Source of the DNA: Flavobacteriales bacterium
GTDB lineage: Bacteria; Bacteroidota; Bacteroidia; Flavobacteriales; Schleiferiaceae
Direction: 5' to 3'
DNA length: 39,209 nucleotides
Assembly: GCA_018623275.1 (NCBI GenBank)
Contig: JAAZVU010000004.1
Coordinates: 1 to 39,209 of the forward strand
Position 1 is the stretch's first letter. The number at the start of each line of letters is the position of its first letter. Positions 29,403 to 39,209 of the stretch are shown here, piece after piece. The notes under the pieces were generated by a model that searched no databases, was not told the origin of the DNA, and saw only the letters and a program-made list of their open reading frames with translations. Position numbers and translations under genes: made by a program.

Positions 29403-32400
29403 ATGCTACGGAAGATTACATTATCGTTAGCCTTTATCGCCGCCACTTTTATTGCCAACGCACAACAACGCGAATCTAATACCTTGACAGACAAGGAGAT
29501 TCGTGAAATGAGTTGGGTTGAAGCCATGCAAGATTATCGTGTGAACTTCAATACAGTTGTCGATAAGTTTGAAAAAGCGCATCGTGGAGTAACCTATGAA
29601 AAAGGCCACGGTATTAAGCAATTCCGTCGCTGGGAATACATGATGGGCCAGCGTGTGGATGAAAATGGAGTGCGTCCTCATCCGGGGCTTCTCTATCAAG
29701 CCATCCAAAGCCAGAACAATCAAACAACGAACGAATACGGGGAATGGACTGCGATGGGTCCTTACAATGCGCCTTCGAATGGAGGAATTGGCCGCATCAA
29801 TAATGTTGCCTTCCACCCTAAACACAACGATACTATCTATGCAGGTGCTCCTGCCGGTGGATTGTGGGTGAGTTACGACGACGGACAAACTTGGAAAACC
29901 TTTACGGACGAGTTGACCAATATTGGGGTAAGTGATTTAGCTATTGATCCTGTTCACCCAGATACCATGTATTTGGCAACCGGTGACCGCGATGCTGCGG
30001 ATACCTACAGCTTTGGTCTTTTGAAATCGACCGACGGTGGTGTGACTTGGTCGCCAACGGGATTGTCCTTTAACGTCAATCAGAATTACAGAATTGGCCG
30101 CGTAGTAGTACACCCTGATAGCACGAATATCGTTATAGCAGCTACAAACGGTGGTGTGTACCGTAGTACGAATTATGGAACAACATTTACTCTAGAGAGA
30201 ACAGGTGCCTTCTATGGCATTGAAATGGGTCGTGGCGATACTGTGTATGCAACGACTTCAGGATCGTCTCCTAAGATTTACCGCTCTGCAGATGCCGGGG
30301 ACAACTGGACGCAATTAACTAATGGTCTTCCAACTTCTGGTAAGTACCGTTGTGAGGTGGCTGTATCAAACGCTCCAGGCAAGCTTTATTTGGTTTATGG
30401 AGATAATAACTATGGTTATGGAGGTGTTTATCGCTCCACCAATGGAGGAAACAACTGGACACTGATGAGTTCAACGCCAAATATTATGGGTTGGGCAAAC
30501 AATGGGTCTGGAACAGGTGGTCAGGCATGGTACGATTTGACCATTGCTTGTGATCCGAATGCTGAAAACACCATCTATGTAGGTGGGGTGAATATTTGGA
30601 AGTCGACCAACGGTGGATCAACATGGTCTATTGTAGGCCACTGGTACGGTGCTGGCTCTACGCCCTACGTACACGCAGATCACCACCACGCAATCTTCCG
30701 TCCAAATACATCACAGTTGTATGTGGGTACAGACGGCGGGGTATATAAAACCTCTAACGGCGGTTCTTCTTGGTCCCATTTAAATGATGGGATGAATATC
30801 ACTCAGTATTATAAGATTAGCCAGAGTACCTCAGATTCTTCAGTGGTCTTGGCTGGTGCACAGGATAACGGTTCACACTTGCGTTCGACTACATTGAACT
30901 GGAGCGAGGTAACCGGTGGTGACGGTATGGACAATGGTGTAGATGCCGTTAATGACAACCGCATGTACACCTCTATCTACTATGGAGATTTCTATACGAG
31001 TAACAACGGGGGAGCCTTCTTTAGTCCTATTAATAGCTTGACACCATCGGGCTCAGGAAACTGGGTGACGCCTTTCCAGGTAGATCCGGTAACAGCGAAC
31101 ACCGCATATGCTGGGTTTAAGAAAATTTGGAAAACGACCAATGCTGGTAGCAGCTGGTCGGCAACCTCTACCAATAACGTCAACGGGAACTCCAATATTG
31201 ACGAGTTTGAGATTGCACCAAGCAACACCAACTACATCTATGTATTGATTAACCAAGGCGTTTATAAATCAACCAATGGCGGTTCGACGTGGTCGACCAT
31301 TACACCAAGCGGTTCTTTGTCTCCGGGTAATAACGTATTGGGAATTGCCATTGATCCAGACGATGAAGATCATATTGCCATTGCTATTTCTGGTTACAAC
31401 AGCAATAAAAAGGCAATGGAGAGCTTTAATGGTGGGCAGACTTGGACAAACATTTCTTCAGGTCTTCCGAACGTCCCTGCGACTGCCGTGATTTTTGAAG
31501 GAAACAACAGCGACGGTATCTACGTCGGTACAGACATTGGTGTTTACTACAAGAGTTCAACTTACCCTTCTTGGGTAAGCTTCAATAAGAACTTGCCGAA
31601 TGTGATCATCACTGACTTTGAAATGTACGAGGACGAATCACTTCTTCGTATCGGCACCTACGGTCGTGGAGTGTGGCAAAGTCCACTAATGGTAGGTCTA
31701 AGTACCGTTCCAGAGGCTTCGTTTACCGCAGATCCGGTGAGCACATGTGGATTAGGAGATACGGTCCAATTGACCGATAACACTTCTGGTCAGCCAACTT
31801 CGTGGTACTGGCAGATTACGCCATCGACCTACAATTTTGTGGGAGGAACTACAGACAGCTCGCAATTCCCTCAAATTGTATTCACGGCTACAGGGAACTA
31901 TACAGTTACTTTAACGGCGAGCAACAACTATGGAACTGACGACACAACCCAATACCAAGCCATCTCTGTAGGAGGTGCTACCCTTCCATTTGTTGAAGAT
32001 TTTGAAAACGGTCTGAGTGGTTGGGAAATCATCAACCCGGATAACGGCATGACGTGGTCGTCAGCAACAGTAGGTGGAACAACTCCAGGGTCTACGGCAA
32101 TGACAGTAGGGCATTATTCTTACAGCACGACCGGTGCAGTAGACGAGTTGGTTTCACCAGCACTTGATTTCTCAAACGACACCCTAGTTAGTATGACCTT
32201 CGAATATGCCTCTGCCTACTACTCAACGAGCTATGCAGATAGTCTGAAGGTTTATGTAAGTGACGACTGTGGCTCCTCATGGACTGAGGTAGCGGCATGG
32301 AGTTCTGCAGACGCTAGCTTTAGTACAGCGGGCCAATTGACCAGTTCATTCGTGCCTAACGACAGTACGAAGTGGTGTCATGGAAATAGCTCTGTTACAT

Positions 32401-33734
32401 GTCCATCCATTGATCTCGATGCGTACAGCGGTATGTCGGGCATCCAAGTGAAGTTTGTAGCCATCAACGGATACGGCAACAACGTATTTATTGATAACAT
32501 CAATATTACAGGTCAGGCGCAAGTAGCACCAGTCGCTTCTTTCACAGGAGATTCAGCCGCTTGTACTGGCCAAGAGTTAAAGTTCTTTGACTTCACTACG
32601 CCTGCACCAGCGAATCGCACGTGGTACTTCCAAGGCGGTACTCCGGCAACTTCTAGTGCGCCTAACCCTTCAGTTACTTACGCTGCTGCAGGAACGTACA
32701 ACGTCAAACTAGTAGTAAGCAATGCAGCAGGGTCAGATTCTGTTACGATGAGCAATTATGTGACCATCACACAGGCTCCGGTTTCTTCGGTAGCGTTGTC
32801 TGTGAGCGCAACAACAGTTTGTCAGAATGATAGCGTTTTCGCAACAGCGACTGCTACCAATGGCGGATTGACGCCTAGCTATGATTGGTATGTTAACGGT
32901 ACTCTAGTGTTATCAGGGTCTTCAGCCTACAATGCAATCTATTCGGATGGTGATGTGCTGAAAGTAGTCATGACGAGTTCGGACGATTGTGTCTCTGATA
33001 AAGTGGTGGCCGATTCAACCACCATTAACGTGAATTCTTTGCCTGCGGTTACACTCTCTTCGCAAGGTTATGTATGTGAGCTTGACGGTCCTCAGCAACT
33101 TAGCGGTGGTACGCCAGCGGGCGGTATCTACTCAGGAACTGGGGTAACGAACGACTCTATCTTCCCATCGGTTGCTGGAGTAGGTTCTCACTGGATCTAT
33201 TACACCTACACAGATGGCACTACTGGATGTTCTAGAACCAAACAACGTACGATAAGCGTTCAACCTGCACCAGGGCAGCCAACGCTCAGTCAAGATGCTA
33301 CGACAGGCGAATTGGTAGCTGCTACTCCAGCAGGATCGTACTCGTACGAATGGTTGGACGCAAATATGGACCCAATTGCGGGTGCAACTTCTGCGACCTA
33401 CATGCCTACAGCCAATGGCGATTACTACGTGAAGATCATTTCAAACATTCAGTGCTCGAACGTATCTGATGTGTACAGCGTAAACAATATTGGCCTTGAC
33501 GAGGAATTGCTTCAAGGTTTTGAGATCTTCCCGAACCCAGCAACCAACTTGTTGACCATTCGCACCACAGGAGAGGCGGAGCTTCGCGTTATTGATGCAG
33601 CTGGACGCACTGTCCTTGTAACAAACATCACAGGCTCACTAGACCTAGATGTTCAAGGCTGGGCACGTGGCGCCTACATGGTACAGCTCATCAAAGGCGA
33701 TGTTATTGAAACACTACCAGTGATGCTCAAATAG
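29403..33734 (+). CDS. Giant secreted T9SS protein with VPS10/sortilin-like Asp-box beta-propeller, PKD and adhesin-like domains
   Basis: Signal peptide MLRKITLSLAFIAATFIANAQQ; about nine Asp-box motifs (STDGGVTW, STNGGNNW, STNGGSTW, TSNGGSSW and others); PKD WYFQGGTPATSSAPNPSVTYAAAGTYNVKLVVSN; C-terminus FEIFPNPATNLLTIRTTGEAELRVIDAAGRTVLV...GAYMVQLIKGD. Confidence 0.9.
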   Translation: MLRKITLSLAFIAATFIANAQQRESNTLTDKEIREMSWVEAMQDYRVNFNTVVDKFEKAHRGVTYEKGHGIKQFRRWEYMMGQRVDENGVRPHPGLLYQAIQSQNNQTTNEYGEWTAMGPYNAPSNGGIGRINNVAFHPKHNDTIYAGAPAGGLWVSYDDGQTWKTFTDELTNIGVSDLAIDPVHPDTMYLATGDRDAADTYSFGLLKSTDGGVTWSPTGLSFNVNQNYRIGRVVVHPDSTNIVIAATNGGVYRSTNYGTTFTLERTGAFYGIEMGRGDTVYATTSGSSPKIYRSADAGDNWTQLTNGLPTSGKYRCEVAVSNAPGKLYLVYGDNNYGYGGVYRSTNGGNNWTLMSSTPNIMGWANNGSGTGGQAWYDLTIACDPNAENTIYVGGVNIWKSTNGGSTWSIVGHWYGAGSTPYVHADHHHAIFRPNTSQLYVGTDGGVYKTSNGGSSWSHLNDGMNITQYYKISQSTSDSSVVLAGAQDNGSHLRSTTLNWSEVTGGDGMDNGVDAVNDNRMYTSIYYGDFYTSNNGGAFFSPINSLTPSGSGNWVTPFQVDPVTANTAYAGFKKIWKTTNAGSSWSATSTNNVNGNSNIDEFEIAPSNTNYIYVLINQGVYKSTNGGSTWSTITPSGSLSPGNNVLGIAIDPDDEDHIAIAISGYNSNKKAMESFNGGQTWTNISSGLPNVPATAVIFEGNNSDGIYVGTDIGVYYKSSTYPSWVSFNKNLPNVIITDFEMYEDESLLRIGTYGRGVWQSPLMVGLSTVPEASFTADPVSTCGLGDTVQLTDNTSGQPTSWYWQITPSTYNFVGGTTDSSQFPQIVFTATGNYTVTLTASNNYGTDDTTQYQAISVGGATLPFVEDFENGLSGWEIINPDNGMTWSSATVGGTTPGSTAMTVGHYSYSTTGAVDELVSPALDFSNDTLVSMTFEYASAYYSTSYADSLKVYVSDDCGSSWTEVAAWSSADASFSTAGQLTSSFVPNDSTKWCHGNSSVTCPSIDLDAYSGMSGIQVKFVAINGYGNNVFIDNINITGQAQVAPVASFTGDSAACTGQELKFFDFTTPAPANRTWYFQGGTPATSSAPNPSVTYAAAGTYNVKLVVSNAAGSDSVTMSNYVTITQAPVSSVALSVSATTVCQNDSVFATATATNGGLTPSYDWYVNGTLVLSGSSAYNAIYSDGDVLKVVMTSSDDCVSDKVVADSTTINVNSLPAVTLSSQGYVCELDGPQQLSGGTPAGGIYSGTGVTNDSIFPSVAGVGSHWIYYTYTDGTTGCSRTKQRTISVQPAPGQPTLSQDATTGELVAATPAGSYSYEWLDANMDPIAGATSATYMPTANGDYYVKIISNIQCSNVSDVYSVNNIGLDEELLQGFEIFPNPATNLLTIRTTGEAELRVIDAAGRTVLVTNITGSLDLDVQGWARGAYMVQLIKGDVIETLPVMLK

Positions 33735-33761
33735 GGCTGCTGGAATTTTGACAAATAAAAA

Positions 33762-33789
33762 CCCCCGGCCGTGAGGCCGGGGGTTTTTT
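33762..33789 (+). terminator. Rho-independent terminator
   Basis: CCCCCGGCC-GTGA-GGCCGGGGGTTTTTT. Confidence 0.88.
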
Positions 33790-33846
33790 ATGATTCAAAC
33801 TTCAGAAATAGTAAAAGGTTATATTTAAGACATCAAAACCAAAAAA

Positions 33847-36800
33847 ATGATTAGTAAAAACACGTTACTCGCGGTTACTTTCTTTGCGATGGCATTAACA
33901 TCATTCGCTCAGAGTTCAATTCAAGCATCGGGCGTAGATTTAGACCAGGTCACTTGGGTAGATGGTGAAGTACTGGTCCGATTCGAGGACAACTTCAATA
34001 TAAACTTTAATAAGTACAACAGAACAGGTTATGCCGCAATAGATGCCATTCTCCAAGATTTGGACATCAAAGAGGTGGAACAGCTCTTTCCTTACAAGAT
34101 CAATATCCCTGATCCGGCGGACGGTTTCTATACCTACAATGGACTGTACGTAGAATACCCACGGTTGGACAACATTTACCGCATCCATTTCAAGGACAGC
34201 ATGGGAGAAAACCTCTTCGACGTGATTGACGACCTCGCGGCGCTCACAGACTACGTCAAATACGTAGAGCCCAACTATTACAGCGGAATTATGGGCGTAT
34301 CACCGGCCAACGAGCCGAACGACACCCTTTACAGCCAGCAATGGGCAAATGAAGCAATTCAAGCAGATACAGTACAAGCCCGTATGGCAGTCGATTCAAC
34401 GGTTTCAGACACCAACCAAGTCATTGCCATCATCGACACTGGTGTGGACAAGGACCACGAGGATCTCACCAACAAAATGTGGGTCAACAAGGCAGAGCTT
34501 AATGGTTCGCCAAATGTAGACGACGACGGCAACGGTTTCGTAGACGACCTCTACGGTTGGGACTTCATTAACAACGACGGTAACCCGATGGACGACAACA
34601 GCCACGGTACCCACTGTGCCGGTTCAGCCGCTGCTGAAGTAAACAACCAAAAAGGAATCGCCGGCGTCTCCCCAGGCGCTAAAATCATGGCCGTCAAAGT
34701 GATGCAATCCTCAGGCTACGGCGCCTCTGCCGATATCGCTCAAGGAATCCTCTACGCCGCCAACAACGGTGCTTCAGTGATCAGTATGTCTATTGGTGGT
34801 GCAGCCCAAAGTCAAGTTCAAAAAGACGCCCTTGCCGTAGCCTACGCCTACAGTTTCCTCGTGGGCGCCGCTGGAAATAACGGTAAATGTATTGGTCGTC
34901 CCAATCCGATGTATAGATGTCCAGACGGTAAGGTGCCTGTTCAAATTTACCCGGGTGCCTTTTCATATGTTTTGGGTGTTGAAGCTAGTGCTCCGTCTGG
35001 AGGAAAAGCAGGCTTTTCTAATTACGATGAAGATGGTCCAATTGCGTCATTTTGGCCCGACCTATTGAATTACGAAGTACGCGCCCCGGGTGCCCAGATC
35101 ATTTCGGCACTTCCTGCTGGAAATTCGGGCTCAAACAGCCGCTACTCCTTCAAACAAGGTACCTCAATGGCGACTCCAGCGGTTGCAGGTGCCGTGTCAT
35201 TATTGAAGTCATTCAAACCGACCTTCACCCACGAAAAGGTCTTCTTGCACCTGATTAAAACGCAGACGAACAACATCCAACTCAATACTGCGATTGATTA
35301 CATCCTACCTACGGAAATCACCTATGTAACCACTTCCGTTGTAGACACTATTGATGGTGACGAGGACAACCGCCCTGATGCCGGAGAGACGATTGAGCTC
35401 GTTATGAAGGTTAAAAACACAGGGGGCTACAACGATAGTGTTTGGGCCTCGATTGAGCTGGATCCGTTAGAAGATCCAACATTGGTAGACTTCATAGATT
35501 CGGTCCGATTCTTTGGATCAGTTTCTGAATACGCAACCATCGAAAACAACCTCCCAGATAGCGCGATTTACCCATTCAGAATCAAATTAGATTCCAACAT
35601 TGCCAACGCGAGAGATATCAAATTTGTGGTCAAACTATGGACAGGCGACAGCACCTTTATTGGCTCTGACGACTTTATCCTACAAATCCAAAATGGTATC
35701 GAATTCGGCGCCGCCTACTACCCGGGTACGACAATAATGTACCCCAATAAATACTATCTCATATCAGGAACTACTTTGTTCGATACCCTTATCATCAAAC
35801 CAGGTACGGAGATTTACGTGGAGGAGAACAAAACCATAAACGGACACAAGATTATTTGCAACGGTACCCCTGATAGTCTAATTGTAATTCAAGGTGTGCG
35901 CGGCGTCTATTGGGGAGGGTTAAAAGACTTATTTGCTTGGGAATATGGCAGAGCTCCGAACAGTAATAATCTAACTGATGAATCTTTCTCGGAGATTAGT
36001 TATACTCATTTGAAAAATATCTACAAGAATGGGGAAATACCTTGGAGAAATTTTTTTAAAGCACAAAATTGTATTGTTAGTGAATCTGAATTAATACGCA
36101 ATCATTTATTTACTGGGGGCTTATATTTTCAAAATCAAAATGGAAACTACAGCTATACTTATGGCCAGAATTATAGACTACAAGAGTATACGGTCACAAG
36201 TCGATTGCGTTTTGACTCCTCGTATCCGTTAATTTCAGGTGGTCACCTTTTTGTAAACAATAAGGTATACCAATGGAAATTTGACTGGCCAGAGAATAGA
36301 ACATGGTATCCAGAGGACTCTAGTTTTACCGAATCTTACGATACGAGTTCTTCAGGGTATGTCTATCATAATAAAACCTACAGGACTATTCTAAATCCAT
36401 TATCCTATGATTCAACATGGGTTATAGGTCACAATGTCTATGCAAATACGGATCATACTTATGATTGGAATACATCGACAATAACGTATAATCCATATAC
36501 GTTTATCCTTTCCGATGGAGATAACTTCGGAGATGTAGTGCTTCCATCAATTCGAAGTTACATATACAGAGGTGGAGAGAAGGAAAGATGGATGTATCAG
36601 TCTACCGATGAAAATGGTAATGATCTTCTTTCTTATCCTTCGAATATATACTTATCCGGGAAGTCTGCTGATTTCTATTCAGAACTGACCCAAGAATATT
36701 TTGATAATAATGATTTCCCAATTTTTGGAACCGATTCGTTGCCTGCATCCATGTCAAACCCTGTCGCTCATGGTTATGTTGTCGATGTTAGAATAAACGG

Positions 36801-39209
36801 AGTATCTACTCACTGGGTTGACAATCCTTACAATACGCCTTCTGGAACAGGCATCTTAGGAAACGGTACTTATAAGTTTACAGTAGAGTTTAACCGTGAA
36901 ATGGATACTACTGTGACTCCTTTACTGACCTTTGGTATTCGTGAGCCTTGGACGCAGAACATAGTTGCTGACAGTTCATATTGGAGTGCTGACGGCACGG
37001 AGTTTAATGCCTATGTCACTATAGATCCATTAACGCAGAGTGACGGTGTTAACAGGATTTCTGTTCGATTGGCCGAGGACAACGAGCATTTCCCATGTCC
37101 TACGGAAAACCAGAGATTCGAATGTAGAATCAGTTCTACCGGTTCTTTATCGGCAGGATTTACTGCGGTAGGGGATACTGGTAAGATTCATTTGGATTGG
37201 GGGATTCCTGATGATGCTATTGATGATTATTTGGGGACGAACATGTATAGAATTGATTCGTCTTACATCAACAATAATTCATATTACCAGCCGCAGCCTG
37301 TATATGTCTACAATAAAATGCAAGTGGACAGCATGATGACAGATACCACCGTTCAAGCTGGCCAGTGGTATGGGTATTACTACAAGATTGTACGTACCTC
37401 GTTGACAGAGCTAAACGAGAGCGACACAGTTTGGGCGCGTCCATGGCAGGGCAAGCCATCTGTTGAGACTCGAGGAGTGACTAACAAGACGCATAACGGT
37501 GTTACGCTGAACGGTAAAGCAAATCCGAACTATTTGGCGACCGAGGTAAGGTTCAACTACGGAACTTCATCGAACTACACGACCAATACTTCTTGGCAGA
37601 ACATAGGTAATGGTGATGATTATTTGAATAGGTCCGTGAGCCTAAGCGGTCTAACTCCAGGAACCACATACCACTACCGCATTGAAGCGAAGAATGTGGA
37701 AGGTATGAGTTATGGAAAGGACAGCACGTTTACTACTAAGGACTTCCCGAACCTCGCATACAGTTACGATAGTACGTTGTGTATAGGGGACGATGTGAGC
37801 TTTACGAACCAGAGTACGATCTCCAACGGTACCTTGAGCTACGATTGGGAGATTAGAAACAGTAATGGATCGTTGGTACACAGCTCAACGGCCATTAGCC
37901 CAACGTTTATGATGAGTACTGCCGGGACCTATACGGTAAAACTTACTGCGAGCAGCTCAGATGCGGTGACTACGACGAAGACCTCAGGCTTGGTGGTAGA
38001 AGCAACGCCTACGCCGAGCATTACGGCAGGGGGAGCAACGAGCTTCTGTCAAGGCGGCACGGTATCGCTCACTGGAAATACGGGCTACCAAAGCTATGCA
38101 TGGAGCAACGGCGCAAGCACGAGCTCGATCACGGTATCTGACAGCAACACATATACCCTGACAGTGACTAGCGCGAATGGTTGTGAAGGATCTACTTCGG
38201 TGAATGTAGATGTAAACCCACTACCAACGGCTACGGTGAGTAGCGCAACAAGCAGCTTTGACTTCTGTGATGGAGGTTCGTTGGATCTAAATGCCCCATC
38301 GGGAGCTACAGGGTACCAATGGTACAAGGACGGTACGGCGATTACAGGTGGAACAAGTGCGACGTATTCTGCAACGGCGTCAGGAAGCTACGCGGTAGAG
38401 GTAACCAGCGCAGACGGCTGTACATCACTAAGCACTGCACAGGCGGTGACGAAGAATACGAACCCAACGGCTTCTATATCTAACACTTCAGCACTAAGCT
38501 TCTGTGACGGTGATAGTGTAACACTAAGTGCACCGGCTGGAATGACCTATGCTTGGACCACAGGCGCGAATACGCAGTCCATTACGCAAAGCACTTCAGG
38601 TCAAGTAGGACTGACGATTACGGATGCGAACGGTTGTAGTGCTACGGCAACCCCTGTAACGGTGAATGTGTACAATGTACCGAGCATGACGGTAAGCACG
38701 CCTTCGGGCACGAGCTTCTGTCAAGGACAAAGCGTGACGCTCCAAGCCAGTGGAGGTTTTGCGAGCTATGCATGGAGCAACGGCTCTTCGAACCAGAACA
38801 TCATTGCTACTACGGCAGGTAACTACACGGTTACGGGAACTACAAGCGATGGATGTAGCACGACGTCAGCTGCCACTACGGTAACTGTAAACGCAAACCC
38901 AGTGGCCACAATCACGAACGCTGGATCAAGCGTATTGTGTGCTGGTGACAGCACGACACTGAGCGCCCCAACGGGCATGAGCAGTTACTTGTGGAGCGAC
39001 GGTTCAACGACGCAAAGCATTACAACGAGTACAGCGGCAAACTACAGTGTGACGGTAACGAATGCGGACGGTTGTAGCGCGACGAGTGCGGCGACGGCGA
39101 TTACAACAAGCAACATTACTATGCCGACGGTTACTGCAAGTGGATCAACGACCATCTGTTCAGGAAGCGATGTGACACTCAGCGTCCCAACGGGCTATGC
39201 GAGCTACTC
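33847..39209 (+). CDS. Giant secreted S8 (subtilisin-like) serine protease with downstream beta-rich, fibronectin-III, PKD and tandem Ig-like domains; truncated at the right edge
   Basis: Manual translation from ATG 33847 runs without a stop to the window end (1787 codons + 2 nt): MISKNTLLAVTFFAMALTSFAQ; catalytic motifs VIAIIDTGVD, DDNSHGTHCAGSAAA, FKQGTSMATPAVAGAVSLL. Missing from the ORF track because no stop falls in the window. Confidence 0.92.
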   Translation, partial: MISKNTLLAVTFFAMALTSFAQSSIQASGVDLDQVTWVDGEVLVRFEDNFNINFNKYNRTGYAAIDAILQDLDIKEVEQLFPYKINIPDPADGFYTYNGLYVEYPRLDNIYRIHFKDSMGENLFDVIDDLAALTDYVKYVEPNYYSGIMGVSPANEPNDTLYSQQWANEAIQADTVQARMAVDSTVSDTNQVIAIIDTGVDKDHEDLTNKMWVNKAELNGSPNVDDDGNGFVDDLYGWDFINNDGNPMDDNSHGTHCAGSAAAEVNNQKGIAGVSPGAKIMAVKVMQSSGYGASADIAQGILYAANNGASVISMSIGGAAQSQVQKDALAVAYAYSFLVGAAGNNGKCIGRPNPMYRCPDGKVPVQIYPGAFSYVLGVEASAPSGGKAGFSNYDEDGPIASFWPDLLNYEVRAPGAQIISALPAGNSGSNSRYSFKQGTSMATPAVAGAVSLLKSFKPTFTHEKVFLHLIKTQTNNIQLNTAIDYILPTEITYVTTSVVDTIDGDEDNRPDAGETIELVMKVKNTGGYNDSVWASIELDPLEDPTLVDFIDSVRFFGSVSEYATIENNLPDSAIYPFRIKLDSNIANARDIKFVVKLWTGDSTFIGSDDFILQIQNGIEFGAAYYPGTTIMYPNKYYLISGTTLFDTLIIKPGTEIYVEENKTINGHKIICNGTPDSLIVIQGVRGVYWGGLKDLFAWEYGRAPNSNNLTDESFSEISYTHLKNIYKNGEIPWRNFFKAQNCIVSESELIRNHLFTGGLYFQNQNGNYSYTYGQNYRLQEYTVTSRLRFDSSYPLISGGHLFVNNKVYQWKFDWPENRTWYPEDSSFTESYDTSSSGYVYHNKTYRTILNPLSYDSTWVIGHNVYANTDHTYDWNTSTITYNPYTFILSDGDNFGDVVLPSIRSYIYRGGEKERWMYQSTDENGNDLLSYPSNIYLSGKSADFYSELTQEYFDNNDFPIFGTDSLPASMSNPVAHGYVVDVRINGVSTHWVDNPYNTPSGTGILGNGTYKFTVEFNREMDTTVTPLLTFGIREPWTQNIVADSSYWSADGTEFNAYVTIDPLTQSDGVNRISVRLAEDNEHFPCPTENQRFECRISSTGSLSAGFTAVGDTGKIHLDWGIPDDAIDDYLGTNMYRIDSSYINNNSYYQPQPVYVYNKMQVDSMMTDTTVQAGQWYGYYYKIVRTSLTELNESDTVWARPWQGKPSVETRGVTNKTHNGVTLNGKANPNYLATEVRFNYGTSSNYTTNTSWQNIGNGDDYLNRSVSLSGLTPGTTYHYRIEAKNVEGMSYGKDSTFTTKDFPNLAYSYDSTLCIGDDVSFTNQSTISNGTLSYDWEIRNSNGSLVHSSTAISPTFMMSTAGTYTVKLTASSSDAVTTTKTSGLVVEATPTPSITAGGATSFCQGGTVSLTGNTGYQSYAWSNGASTSSITVSDSNTYTLTVTSANGCEGSTSVNVDVNPLPTATVSSATSSFDFCDGGSLDLNAPSGATGYQWYKDGTAITGGTSATYSATASGSYAVEVTSADGCTSLSTAQAVTKNTNPTASISNTSALSFCDGDSVTLSAPAGMTYAWTTGANTQSITQSTSGQVGLTITDANGCSATATPVTVNVYNVPSMTVSTPSGTSFCQGQSVTLQASGGFASYAWSNGSSNQNIIATTAGNYTVTGTTSDGCSTTSAATTVTVNANPVATITNAGSSVLCAGDSTTLSAPTGMSSYLWSDGSTTQSITTSTAANYSVTVTNADGCSATSAATAITTSNITMPTVTASGSTTICSGSDVTLSVPTGYASY
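38025..39209 (+). repeat. Tandem Ig-like domain repeats within the S8 protease gene, about 210-240 bp period
   Basis: Recurrent SFCQGGTVSLTG...YAWSNGAST..ITV..SNTYTLTVTSANGC blocks: SFCQGG, DFCDGG, SFCDGD, SFCQGQ, VLCAGD, TICSGS at roughly even spacing; still open at the window end. Confidence 0.85.

Noticed and set aside
33940-38327. Small ORFs in the track (for example 33940-34188 minus, 35052-35258 plus, 37268-37459 minus)
   Set aside because: All lie inside the continuous S8 protease frame in other frames or antisense; no family motifs.
38025-39209. Possible CRISPR-like periodic repeats
   Set aside because: Period of about 210-240 bp, imperfect and in-frame with a protein; these are Ig-like domain repeats.

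Overview
This 39.2-kb window is a Bacteroidota (Flavobacteriia-like) chromosomal segment. It is recognisable from SusC/SusD proteins, type IX secretion (T9SS) C-terminal sorting domains and TAnnTTTG-type promoter elements. Roughly the first 20 kb is an alpha-glucan/maltodextrin utilisation locus. It holds an edge-truncated lipoprotein alpha-amylase, a GH65 maltose-phosphorylase-like enzyme, beta-phosphoglucomutase, a BadF-type sugar kinase, GAPDH, 6-phosphofructokinase, a Nudix/winged-helix regulator, SusC/SusD, two small exported proteins, a GPH/MFS transporter, an AraC regulator, a secreted GH13 amylase and a T9SS-anchored multidomain starch-binding-like protein. The rest is an orphan NarL-type response regulator, rimP-nusA-infB, an SSS-family symporter, tadA, aspS, and two giant T9SS-type secreted proteins: an Asp-box/PKD protein, and a subtilisin-like protease that runs off the right edge. 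The most interesting signal is a 17-bp inverted repeat, AGTGTA-N5-TACACT. It recurs in three promoter regions of the glucan locus: the pfkA/regulator divergent region, upstream of susC, and the amylase/T9SS starch-binding divergent region. This suggests a regulon of the catalytically degenerate Nudix regulator that ties glycolysis to glucan uptake. The ORF track omits two real edge-truncated genes (1..956 minus and 33847..39209 plus), which I recovered by translation. No tRNA, rRNA, CRISPR array, IS element or phage gene was recognised.
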